Of a DNA stretch of 48,345 bases, positions 15,473 through 22,663 are shown one piece after another. A program made the position numbers and the translations under genes. Source of the DNA: a bacterium (lineage in GTDB: Bacteria > Patescibacteriota > Patescibacteriia > Patescibacteriales > XYC2-FULL-47-12); assembly GCA_030698385.1 (NCBI GenBank), contig JAUYLZ010000036.1, positions 1-48,345 on the forward strand, read 5' to 3'. Numbering within the stretch: position 1 is the first letter of the stretch; each line of letters opens with the position of its first letter. The notes beneath the pieces are model-generated. The model made no database searches, was not told the DNA's origin, and was given only the letters and a program-made list of their open reading frames with translations.

Positions 15473-15515
15473 CATATATGCATTATTATAGTAAATAACT
15501 TTTAAAAGAACTTAT

Positions 15516-17411
15516 ATGAAACAACTATTAAAAAATTTTATAATATTTTTTGCCATTTTTATTGTTCTGGCCGGATTTTTTTATAGCTTTTCCGAAGATG
15601 CTCGCAATGTCGAGCGTGTCGGCATTCAGCGGTTGGTTGAAGAGATTAATGGTGAAGCGGTCAAAAGCATATCTGTAGAAGGATCAATTCTCAAAATCAC
15701 TCTAAATGACGACAGCGAACAAACCGTAAAAAAAGAAGCCGGAGAATCACTTTCTGAGCTATTAAAAAATTTCGAAGTCGCGCAAGACAAAATTGCCAAG
15801 ATTGATATTGAGGTAAAAGAAGAAAGCGGTCTCCAGTTTTGGCTGACAACGCTTTTGCCTTTTCTACTGCCGTTACTTTTGATTGGCGTATTTATATATT
15901 TTATGTTTCGCCAAGTTCAGGGCGCGAATGGCAAGGCAATGATGTTCGGGCAGTCGCAGGCGCGCGAATTTAATTCTCAGGAACAGGATAAGAAAAAAAA
16001 GGTTACTTTCAAAGACGTTGCCGGCGTCAAAGAAGCCAAAGAAGAATTAAGCGAGTTAGTTGAGTTTTTGACGTCGCCAAAGAAGTTTCTCGAACTCGGC
16101 GCGCGCATACCAAAAGGAGCGCTCTTAATCGGCGGCCCCGGTACCGGTAAAACTCTGCTGGCTAAAGCCGTTGCCGGCGAGGCGAATGTGCCATTTTTCC
16201 ATATTTCCGGCTCGGAGTTTGTCGAGATGTTTGTCGGTGTCGGCGCTTCACGCGTTCGTGATTTATTTAAACGCGCTAAGAAGTCCTCACCTTGTATTGT
16301 TTTTATAGACGAAATTGACGCTGTCGGACGCCAGCGAGGCTCCGGCATGGGCGGCAGTCATGATGAACGCGAACAAACATTAAATCAAATTTTAGTCGAA
16401 ATGGATGGTTTTGAACCAACTACCAATGTCATCGTCATTGCCGCGACTAACCGGCCTGACGTGCTTGATCCGGCGTTATTGCGTCCGGGGCGTTTTGACC
16501 GCCGCGTAGTACTTGATAACCCTGACCTGCAGGACAGAATAGATATTTTGAAAGTCCATGCCAAGAAAAAACCGCTTGCCAAAGAAGTGCAACTGCGCCG
16601 CATTGCTGAACGCACCCCCGGCTTTTCCGGAGCGGATTTGGCTAATTTGCTGAACGAAGCGGCTATTCTGGCCGCGCGCCGTAATAAGCGCATGATTGAA
16701 ATGAGCGAACTTTTTGAAAGCATAGAAAAAGTAATGCTCGGCCCCGAACGCAAGAATCGCATTATCAGCGATAAGGAAAAGAAAATCACCGCCTATCATG
16801 AGGCCGGACACGCTCTGGTGGCGCATGTTTTGCCGCTGGTGGATCCGGTGCAAAAAATCTCCATCATCTCCCGCGGTCTGGCCGGCGGGTATATGCTAAA
16901 AGTTCCGACTGAGGATAAGCATATGCATTCCAGAGCAGAGCTTGTTGAAGACATCTCTGTCATGCTGGGCGGCTATATTACCGAACAGGAAATATTTGGC
17001 GACATTACCACCGGCGCGACCAGTGATTTGAACAAGGCGACTGAACTGGCGCACAGTATGATTACCGCTTATGGCATGAGTAAGAATTTGGGACCGCGCA
17101 CCTTTGGCAAAAAAGACGATATGATTTTTATGGGCCGGCAGCTGCATGAACAGCGCGACTACTCGGAAAAACTGGCCGAGCGCATTGACGAAGAAATGAT
17201 GGATTATATTAATAAAGCCGCTGAAGTCGCGCGCGAGATTATCAAAAATCACCGCGAAAGACTGGAGGGCATTGTGAAGGTTTTAATGGAAAAAGAAACT
17301 ATTGAAAAAGAAGAGTTTGATAAGCTGATGGAAGAACTGGATAATAAGCTAGGTGATGAACAAAAAACCGCAGATGTCGCCAGCAATGAAGTAAATACAA
17401 AAACAGATTAA
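15516..17411 (+). CDS. ftsH: ATP-dependent zinc metalloprotease FtsH
   Basis: 631 residues. FtsH is a membrane-anchored AAA+ protease that degrades damaged membrane and selected soluble proteins. The first membrane helix is at about 7-25, a periplasmic-type domain spans about 30-105, and the second helix is about 108-130. The AAA module carries Walker A GGPGTGKT (near 206), Walker B IVFIDEID and the arginine finger region RPGRFDRR (near 323). The zinc site HEAGH (near 428) lies in the M41 domain; the third ligand is expected in the later [11 protein letters not shown] region. All key residues are present and the length is normal. The start has no SD. A strong terminator follows at 17453. Confidence 0.97.
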   Translation: MKQLLKNFIIFFAIFIVLAGFFYSFSEDARNVERVGIQRLVEEINGEAVKSISVEGSILKITLNDDSEQTVKKEAGESLSELLKNFEVAQDKIAKIDIEVKEESGLQFWLTTLLPFLLPLLLIGVFIYFMFRQVQGANGKAMMFGQSQAREFNSQEQDKKKKVTFKDVAGVKEAKEELSELVEFLTSPKKFLELGARIPKGALLIGGPGTGKTLLAKAVAGEANVPFFHISGSEFVEMFVGVGASRVRDLFKRAKKSSPCIVFIDEIDAVGRQRGSGMGGSHDEREQTLNQILVEMDGFEPTTNVIVIAATNRPDVLDPALLRPGRFDRRVVLDNPDLQDRIDILKVHAKKKPLAKEVQLRRIAERTPGFSGADLANLLNEAAILAARRNKRMIEMSELFESIEKVMLGPERKNRIISDKEKKITAYHEAGHALVAHVLPLVDPVQKISIISRGLAGGYMLKVPTEDKHMHSRAELVEDISVMLGGYITEQEIFGDITTGATSDLNKATELAHSMITAYGMSKNLGPRTFGKKDDMIFMGRQLHEQRDYSEKLAERIDEEMMDYINKAAEVAREIIKNHRERLEGIVKVLMEKETIEKEEFDKLMEELDNKLGDEQKTADVASNEVNTKTD

Positions 17412-17452
17412 CCAATCAGAAGGCGGCCAAACGGGCAAGAAGGCGGTTAATC

Positions 17453-17486
17453 AGAAGGCGGCCACACGTTTGGCCGCCTTCTTTTG
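17453..17486 (+). terminator. Intrinsic terminator after ftsH
   Basis: GAAGGCGGCCA (17454-17464) pairs perfectly with TGGCCGCCTTC (17471-17481), followed by TTTTG. Further partial GGCGGCC/GGCCGCC copies on both sides make a cluster of the same palindrome. Confidence 0.85.
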
Positions 17487-17526
17487 TTTTTTGGCCGCCT
17501 TCTTTTTTAATTTTTTAAATAAAAAA

Positions 17527-17552
17527 AAGCCCTGACTAATTAGTCGAGGGCT
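17527..17552 (-). terminator. Terminator of the small-gene operon
   Basis: AGCCCT..AGGGCT with inner GACTAATTAGTC forms a stem-loop. On the minus strand it is followed by a long T-run (the A-run at 17520-17528), as expected for the end of the 18639-17563 operon. Confidence 0.7.
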
Positions 17553-17562
17553 AAAGTTTTGA

Positions 17563-17784
17563 TTAGCAGTTATTGTATTCCGCGCTGTTTTTTAATTTTT
17601 TGATCCTCTCATCAATAATTTCTGTTAATTTACTTATTTCTTCTGTGGAGAGTTTTGGGAGGATGCGTTTTTTTATTTTTTTCAGTTCAGTAATTTGTTC
17701 TTGAATTGACTCTCTCCTTTTTATTTTTTGAAAAGCTTCAAACTCCTCAAAGGCTTCCTCATTCGTAGGGTGGGCGACAGGCAT
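17563..17784 (-). CDS. Small helical protein, operon gene 6 (73 aa)
   Basis: 73 residues, highly charged (EEAFEEFEAFQKIKRRESIQEQI, ELKKIKKRIL, IIDERIKKLK), probably all helical or coiled coil. The ATG overlaps the stop of the previous gene by one base (TAATG), with an SD AAAGGAG inside that gene's end, so the two are translationally coupled. I do not recognise a family. Last gene of a six-gene operon of tiny proteins. Confidence 0.65.
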   Translation of the reverse strand: MPVAHPTNEEAFEEFEAFQKIKRRESIQEQITELKKIKKRILPKLSTEEISKLTEIIDERIKKLKNSAEYNNC

Positions 17785-18047
17785 TAGACTCTCCTTTCAT
17801 GGCGGCGCGGTAATGCGCGGCGAGCGCGAATAATAAGATCAACCATGTCTAAGGCAGCTTCAACTTCTCCTTGCTCTTCCTCGGTGAGATTATGTGGCAA
17901 ATTTTGCAGAACATAATTACGGGGGTCAGGCACATTGTTTTGACACGCTTCATCGTAATCTATAGCAATACGCGCAGGCAGAATGTTAATTTTTTTACGT
18001 ACAGCCGTGCGGACATTTTTAATTTCCTCTTTGCTTAGCTGTTTCAT
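17784..18047 (-). CDS. Small protein, operon gene 5 (87 aa)
   Basis: 87 residues from ATG 18047, chosen because GAAGGAGA lies seven bases upstream; a longer frame to 18089 lacks support. It reads MKQLSKEEIKNVRTAVRKKI, then a middle part with DYDEACQNNVPDP, and an acidic helix EEEQGEVEAALDMVDLIIRARR ending in Arg-rich RRHERRV. No signal peptide or membrane segment is visible. Family not recognised. The mixture of acidic and basic helices is compatible with a small nucleic-acid- or protein-binding factor, but nothing specific supports that. Confidence 0.65.
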   Translation of the reverse strand: MKQLSKEEIKNVRTAVRKKINILPARIAIDYDEACQNNVPDPRNYVLQNLPHNLTEEEQGEVEAALDMVDLIIRARRALPRRHERRV

Positions 18048-18132
18048 AATGTATATCTCCTTCAAAGATATTGGGCAATGGCTTGCCAACGATGCAGTTT
18101 TTTAAGTAAACAGTTTCTGATGATGTATTCAT
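18019..18132 (-). CDS. Microprotein with CIVGKP motif, operon gene 4 (37 aa)
   Basis: 37 residues from ATG 18132 with SD AAAAGGAGA at a good distance. Its core VYLKNCIVGKPLPNIFEGD resembles the end of the next upstream protein (SLKDCIVGIPRDKNILSGD), so the two are related. It overlaps the start of gene 5 by 29 bases in another frame. No known family. The short length, single conserved Cys and repeated motif make a peptide-type product conceivable; this is speculation. Confidence 0.5.
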   Translation of the reverse strand: MNTSSETVYLKNCIVGKPLPNIFEGDIHYETAKQRGN

Positions 18133-18148
18133 GTTTAAGTTTCTCCTT

Positions 18149-18334
18149 TTAGCGGGCGTCCCCAGATAATATGTTTTTGTCGCGAGGTATACCAACGATG
18201 CAGTCTTTGAGGCTTTCTTTGCCTCTCCGCTCCCATTCGAAGAGATTGTGTAATAATCTCTTTTCCTGTTCACTGGGACGATAATCTCTTTGTACCTCAG
18301 GGTTTTTTTCGTTTAGTTTTTTTGTTTTACACAT
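18149..18334 (-). CDS. Small protein with CIVGIP motif, operon gene 3 (61 aa)
   Basis: 61 residues with a strong SD (AGGAGG) six bases before ATG 18334. The N-terminal half is basic and acidic (MCKTKKLNEKNPEVQRDYRP, SEQEKRLLHNLFEWERR). The C-terminal part KESLKDCIVGIPRDKNILSGD matches the motif of operon gene 4. No membrane or export signal. Family unknown. The duplicated motif implies that genes 3 and 4 arose from one ancestor, with gene 4 having lost the N-terminal half. Confidence 0.6.
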   Translation of the reverse strand: MCKTKKLNEKNPEVQRDYRPSEQEKRLLHNLFEWERRGKESLKDCIVGIPRDKNILSGDAR

Positions 18335-18358
18335 AATATCCTCCTCTTCAAGTTATCT

Positions 18359-18523
18359 TCAATCCGGTTGGCCGACAATCTTTGGTCCGAGCGTCATTTT
18401 GGAAATAATCGGCGCTTGGGCAAGCTCGCGTGATCTTTGCTTTAATTTCGGTGTTGGTTTAAAACGCTCGTGCGTGATGTCGTTTTCAAAATGCTCTGAT
18501 TTTTCCGGTCTTTTTTGTTTCAT
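18359..18523 (-). CDS. Small basic protein with IVGQP end, operon gene 2 (54 aa)
   Basis: 54 residues: MKQKRPEKSEHFENDITHER at the start, a basic middle (FKPTPKLKQRSRELAQ) and LGPKIVGQPD at the end. ATG 18523 has SD GAAAGGAGA. The final IVGQP echoes the CIVGxP motif of operon genes 3 and 4, so three consecutive small proteins share an IVGxP element near the C-terminus. It was recovered by reading the minus strand between genes. Function unknown. Confidence 0.6.
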   Translation of the reverse strand: MKQKRPEKSEHFENDITHERFKPTPKLKQRSRELAQAPIISKMTLGPKIVGQPD

Positions 18524-18543
18524 TATTTTTCTCCTTTCCGTCC

Positions 18544-18639
18544 TTATTTTGAACTAAGCCATGCTATTAGAATTACTATCAAAAAACATATCCAAAACAG
18601 CAAACGGCAATTTTGCGGATTATACAGTATTTTAAACAT
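18544..18639 (-). CDS. 31-residue membrane microprotein, operon gene 1
   Basis: ATG 18639 has SD AAAGGAGAG. The product begins MFKILYNPQNCRLLFWICFL and continues IVILIAWLSSK: a short polar start with one Cys, then a single hydrophobic helix from about residue 12 to 28. It looks like a single-pass membrane microprotein, the size of small regulatory or toxin-type peptides, but without sequence evidence for either. First gene of the operon; a good promoter lies 40-70 bases upstream. Confidence 0.55.
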   Translation of the reverse strand: MFKILYNPQNCRLLFWICFLIVILIAWLSSK

Positions 18640-18677
18640 TTTTCTCTCCTTTATTTTTTAAAGATCTTTTTGATTTT

Positions 18678-18706
18678 AGAGTAGTATATGTGACAGCTAT
18701 TGTCAA
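18678..18706 (-). promoter_or_regulatory. Promoter of the small-gene operon
   Basis: Minus strand TTGACA (18706-18701), a 17-base spacer, then TACTCT (18683-18678). The first ATG is about 40 bases downstream. It lies back to back with the promoter at 18716-18744. Confidence 0.6.
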
Positions 18707-18715
18707 TTTGTAATA

Positions 18716-18744
18716 TTGTCCATATTCATAAAAAATGATATTAT
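18716..18744 (+). promoter_or_regulatory. Promoter of the 18781 gene
   Basis: TTGTCC (18716-18721), a 17-base spacer, TATTAT (18739-18744). The ATG with SD AAGGAGG follows about 36 bases later. Confidence 0.6.
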
Positions 18745-18780
18745 AGTATTGTCTTTATTTATAAATAATAAGGAGGCTTT

Positions 18781-19749
18781 ATGTCTATCAATTTCAAAAA
18801 AATTATCCTAGATACGGTAGAGATGATTATTCATCACAAGTATCTCTTATTTTTCGGACTCTTTGCCGCGTTTTTGACCGGCGGCGGCGGAGTACGCTAT
18901 CAGATCAGCAGTGATGAGTTTATGGTAAACTGGCAGCATTTGCAGAGCACCGGTGTTCTTGATTTCAGCATTTTTTCAAAAATTGTTAATTTGGCGCAGG
19001 CTGACCCGCTGGCGCTGGCTTTGCAGCTGGTAATTTTGTTGGCAGTCGCGGCTTTGGCTATATTTATGTTCTGGCTAGCGATTGTTTCGCAAGGATCACT
19101 GATTTATAGTACGGCTAAGTTTGGTGATAAAAAAGAAATAAGTTTTGATGAAGCGCTAATGGCCGGTAAAAGACACTTTTGGCCGGTTTGTTTTTTTCGA
19201 ATCGCCGAAAAAATTATAGCCATGGCGTTGTTGTCGTTTATATTGATTTCTTGGTTTTCGGTATTGGCCGCGTCCGATCAGACTGGCCAACAATTACTGT
19301 ATTTCTTTACTTCAATTATAGTGCTGGCCGTAGTTGTTGTTATTACCATTGGCATTAGGTATGCCATTAGTTATCAGGTGCTAGAGAGTCTGAGTTTTGC
19401 GGAATCTTTACAGTCGGGATTTTCGCTTTTGCGAAGAAATTTCATGGTTACGGTAGAAGCGGCCGCCTTGATACTGCTTTTGACAGCGATTATGGCTTTT
19501 GTAATGCTTATGGTTGTAGCTGGCATTGCCATACCATTTGTATTTTTGCTTTATATTTTTTATCTGCTAGCTTTCAAAGCAGGACTTGTTTTTGTGATGA
19601 CAGCCGGCATTGTTACCTTGGTATTGCTGATGGCAATAATCGGCGGCATCTTTGGGGCCGTTACCGAAATATATTGGACACTGATTTTTATGCGTGTTGC
19701 CAAAGACAACCCAAAGAGTATTATCAGGTCAATTTTAGGAAAAAAGTAG
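18781..19749 (+). CDS. Polytopic membrane protein, unknown function
   Basis: 322 residues with SD AAGGAGG. It begins with a short amphipathic segment (INFKKIILDTVEMIIHHKYL), then about six membrane segments: near 22-35, 75-105, 135-155, 168-190, 225-255 and 262-298. A glycine cluster (LTGGGGVRY) follows the first. The general plan (membrane protein with an internal SLSFAESLQSGFSLLRRNF amphipathic stretch) resembles DUF975-like and related integral membrane families frequent in Patescibacteria, but I cannot name one. It is upstream of pilB, so a link to surface filament assembly is possible. Confidence 0.7.
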   Translation: MSINFKKIILDTVEMIIHHKYLLFFGLFAAFLTGGGGVRYQISSDEFMVNWQHLQSTGVLDFSIFSKIVNLAQADPLALALQLVILLAVAALAIFMFWLAIVSQGSLIYSTAKFGDKKEISFDEALMAGKRHFWPVCFFRIAEKIIAMALLSFILISWFSVLAASDQTGQQLLYFFTSIIVLAVVVVITIGIRYAISYQVLESLSFAESLQSGFSLLRRNFMVTVEAAALILLLTAIMAFVMLMVVAGIAIPFVFLLYIFYLLAFKAGLVFVMTAGIVTLVLLMAIIGGIFGAVTEIYWTLIFMRVAKDNPKSIIRSILGKK

Positions 19750-19810
19750 CCTGAGCTGGTTGCAACCAAAGTAATTTCGCAGTCATCTCAATTAATAAAA
19801 TTTAATATCT

Positions 19811-21553
19811 ATGGATAGTGAATTTCAATCAATTGAAGAACTTCTCGCTGATGATAATAATGGAAACGACGATGAGTCAGCGCAGAGCCAACTAAAGAAA
19901 AAGCAAATTGAAATCGAGCACAAGGGTATAGAAAAACGAACCGAGGAAGCGGCTACTAGTATGGGAGCGCCATATATTAATTTAATTGGCGTCCCAATCA
20001 GCGGCGAGGCTCTGGTAAAAATTTCAGAGGCAGAGAGTGAGCGCTTAAAAGCGGTCTGTTTTTTATATACCGGTACGCAGATCAGATTGGCGGCGGTAGA
20101 GATAACGCAAGAGGTGATTGAAGTGCTGGAAAAACTCAAAAAAGAATTGCATAGCGAGGGCAAGATATATTTAATATCACCAGAGAGTTTTCAAAGCGCG
20201 CGCGCGTTGTACAAAAATCTTGCTAAGCCGCGCGAGAACCTTCGGGGCGTAACCATTGATATTGAAGAGCTGAATAAATACAGTGAGAAGTTCAGCAGTT
20301 TTAAAGATCTGCAAAAACAGATTTCCGAGGCCGATGTTTCACAGGTTGTCTCCATTATGCTGGCGGCCGCCATCAAGTCCCGTTCGTCGGATATTCATAT
20401 TGAAAGCGAAGAAAAAGAAATAAAGATGAGATTTCGCGTTGATGGCGTTTTGCATAATGTTGCCAGGTTGGATCAGGATATGAGACGAAAAATAGTCTCG
20501 CGTTTAAAAGTGCTGGCTCATGTGAAGATAAATATTGAGGATCGTCCGCAAGACGGGCGTTTTTCGCTGTATATGTCTGATAGTGATGAAAAAAAAACCA
20601 ACCAGGATGTTTCAGCGTCAGGCAGGCGCATTGATATTCGTATTTCATTTTTACCCACAGCCTATGGCGAGAGCGTAGTGATGCGTATTTTGGATTCCAG
20701 CCATCAGAGCGTGTCTTTCGAAGAATTGGGTTTGATGGGCAGAGCCTATGAACTTTTGAAAAGAGAAATTGACCGGCCGAACGGAATGATTATTACCACC
20801 GGGCCGACCGGTTCCGGCAAGACGACAACTCTTTACGCTATTTTGCAAAAATTAAACAATCAGGAGACAAAAATAATCACCATTGAAGATCCGATTGAGT
20901 ATCAAATAACCGGCATTAACCAAAGCCAGGTTTCCAGCGAATATACTTTTGCCAAAGGCTTGCGCTCAATTGTGCGCCAAGATCCGGATGTTCTGATGGT
21001 TGGCGAAATTCGCGACCTTGAAACAGCCGAAATTGCCATTCAAGCGGCCTTGACCGGACACTTGGTTTTGAGTACTATTCATACCAACGATGCCTCCGGC
21101 ACGATTCCTCGTTTGTTATCCATGGGTGTTAAGCCTTTTTTGCTCAGCCCGTCGCTCAATGTGATGATCGGCCAGCGCTTGGTCCGTTTGATTTGTAAAA
21201 CCTGCAAAGAAGAAATCAAGCTTGATGAAAACCAAAAAAAGCGCATTGCTGAAATTATTGATAGTATGAATGAGACTGAAAAAAAAGAAATTAGTCTGGA
21301 AAAAATTCAGTTCTACAAAGGCGGCGGCTGCGAGGAGTGCCAAGGGCTTGGCTACAAAGGCCGAATTGGTATTTATGAAATAATGCCGATGACAGCCGAA
21401 ATTGAGAAGCTTATTCAGGCCGGACAAGTGTCTGAGTTTGATGTGGCCGGCGTAGCCAAGAGCAGTGGCATGACTACTATGGTTCAAGACGGTCTTTTAA
21501 AAGCCATCAAAGGCCTGACAACAGTTGAGGAGGTGTTGAGGGTGGCGGAGTAA
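19811..21553 (+). CDS. pilB: Type IV pilus/type II secretion assembly ATPase PilB (GspE family)
   Basis: 580 residues. PilB/GspE hexamers in the cytoplasm power pilin polymerisation. An N-terminal GspE-N-like part (to about 190) precedes the ATPase core. Motifs seen: Asp-box-type SRLKVLAHVKINIEDRPQDG, Walker A GPTGSGKTTT (about 331-340), Walker B DVLMVGEIRDLETAEIA, His-box LSTIHTNDA. A C-terminal zinc module (CKTCKEE near 460 and CEECQGLGYKGR near 505) is typical of PilB/GspE. Length is normal. The retraction ATPase pilT lies 16 kb away. It has no SD. No PilC, PilD or classical type IV pilin is in the window. Confidence 0.93.
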   Translation: MDSEFQSIEELLADDNNGNDDESAQSQLKKKQIEIEHKGIEKRTEEAATSMGAPYINLIGVPISGEALVKISEAESERLKAVCFLYTGTQIRLAAVEITQEVIEVLEKLKKELHSEGKIYLISPESFQSARALYKNLAKPRENLRGVTIDIEELNKYSEKFSSFKDLQKQISEADVSQVVSIMLAAAIKSRSSDIHIESEEKEIKMRFRVDGVLHNVARLDQDMRRKIVSRLKVLAHVKINIEDRPQDGRFSLYMSDSDEKKTNQDVSASGRRIDIRISFLPTAYGESVVMRILDSSHQSVSFEELGLMGRAYELLKREIDRPNGMIITTGPTGSGKTTTLYAILQKLNNQETKIITIEDPIEYQITGINQSQVSSEYTFAKGLRSIVRQDPDVLMVGEIRDLETAEIAIQAALTGHLVLSTIHTNDASGTIPRLLSMGVKPFLLSPSLNVMIGQRLVRLICKTCKEEIKLDENQKKRIAEIIDSMNETEKKEISLEKIQFYKGGGCEECQGLGYKGRIGIYEIMPMTAEIEKLIQAGQVSEFDVAGVAKSSGMTTMVQDGLLKAIKGLTTVEEVLRVAE

Positions 21554-21651
21554 CTCCCAATTTTAGATTTCAGATTTCAGATTGCAGAATTATGATATAC
21601 AAAAATAATTCACAGTGGTTTTAATTAATTAACATTTTTATTATAAAATAT

Positions 21652-21993
21652 ATGAAAAAATTTCTTTTTCCGATAGCTATTTTGGTATATATGGGGGTCG
21701 GCTCTTTTTTCTTTTTTGCGGCTGCGCTTAGCCAACAAAATCTATCTGGTGGTAATGAAGTTGGTCTGTTGGTGGGGTTTTTACTTGGTTGCTTCGGGTT
21801 GATTCTTTTGATAAAATCGGCGCGACCATCTTTATTTGTATTAGTAAGTGTATTTAGTATTTTCTTTTTGTTTCTAAATCACATAGTTGACGCTGATGAC
21901 AATATTATGGGTTTACTTGGGGTGTTGTTTATACCAAGTATAGTTATACTGTTTTCTGCCTATGTGTTGGTAGTTTCTCGTAAGCAAATCTAA
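21652..21993 (+). CDS. Small membrane protein, four predicted helices
   Basis: 113 residues, almost entirely hydrophobic: helices near 3-25, 38-55, 63-82 and 87-108, with short polar links (SQQNLSGGNEVG and HIVDADDN). ATG at 21652 has no SD. I do not recognise a family. It lies between pilB and the translin-like gene with spacers of about 100 and 45 bases, so it could be on the same message. Confidence 0.6.
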   Translation: MKKFLFPIAILVYMGVGSFFFFAAALSQQNLSGGNEVGLLVGFLLGCFGLILLIKSARPSLFVLVSVFSIFFLFLNHIVDADDNIMGLLGVLFIPSIVILFSAYVLVVSRKQI

Positions 21994-22039
21994 TTTTAAT
22001 ACTTAATGCAAATTAGTAGTTTTATAAAAGCGCTAACAT

Positions 22040-22609
22040 ATGCTTAATAAAAAATTTTTCCAAAATTTAAAAAAAGAGTATGCCGCGCGGGACAGTGAGC
22101 GGCGGCAAATTATCAGCCTGGCAAATGTCGTCTTGCATGACTCCAAACGGGTTATTTTTGCCCTGCATCGCGGAGATATGAAAAAAGCCGCAGAGTCATT
22201 GAAAGAAATTGAAAAAATTCTAAATAATCTGGATAAAAAGTTCGGTTATGATCGCATTATCAAGGAAGGCGCCTACAACGCCGGCGTGGAAGAATATGTT
22301 GAGGCCAAGCTTTTTTACAAAGTTTTGAAAGAAAACAAAGTTGACGCCATTAAAGAAGTGAAGCTTAGTATTGACGCCTATATCGGCGGCATTAGCGATT
22401 TGACCGGAGAGCTGGTTAGGCTTGGGACAAATCAAGCGGCGGCCGGTAATTTGGCTGAGGTGGAAAAAATAAAAAATCTGATCAATGACGTCATGGGGGA
22501 GTTGGTAGAATTTGATATTGCCGGTTACTTGCGCACCAAGTACGATCAGGCGAAAGGGAATTTAAGAAAAATTGAGCAGGTTAGCTACGAGATAAGTATC
22601 AGAAAGTAG
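22040..22609 (+). CDS. Translin-family protein
   Basis: 189 residues, all helical. The pattern fits the translin family (PF01997), known mainly from eukaryotes and archaea: an N-terminal ARDSERRQIISLANVVLHDSKRVIFALHRGD, a central EGAYNAGVEEYVEAKLFY, YIGGISDLTGELVRLGTNQA, and a C-terminal FDIAGYLRTKYDQAKGNLRKIE. Translins form octameric rings that bind RNA or single-stranded DNA; with TRAX some are endoribonucleases. Acidic residues in the EYVEAKLFY helix could correspond to the TRAX-type catalytic site, but I cannot confirm this. The role here is probably RNA binding or processing. Family call fairly confident; bacterial homologues are uncommon outside CPR. Confidence 0.75.
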   Translation: MLNKKFFQNLKKEYAARDSERRQIISLANVVLHDSKRVIFALHRGDMKKAAESLKEIEKILNNLDKKFGYDRIIKEGAYNAGVEEYVEAKLFYKVLKENKVDAIKEVKLSIDAYIGGISDLTGELVRLGTNQAAAGNLAEVEKIKNLINDVMGELVEFDIAGYLRTKYDQAKGNLRKIEQVSYEISIRK

Positions 22610-22663
22610 AATTTGATTCATTTATAACTTTGTGTAAATATATATTTGGTAACTAAGATTTTT

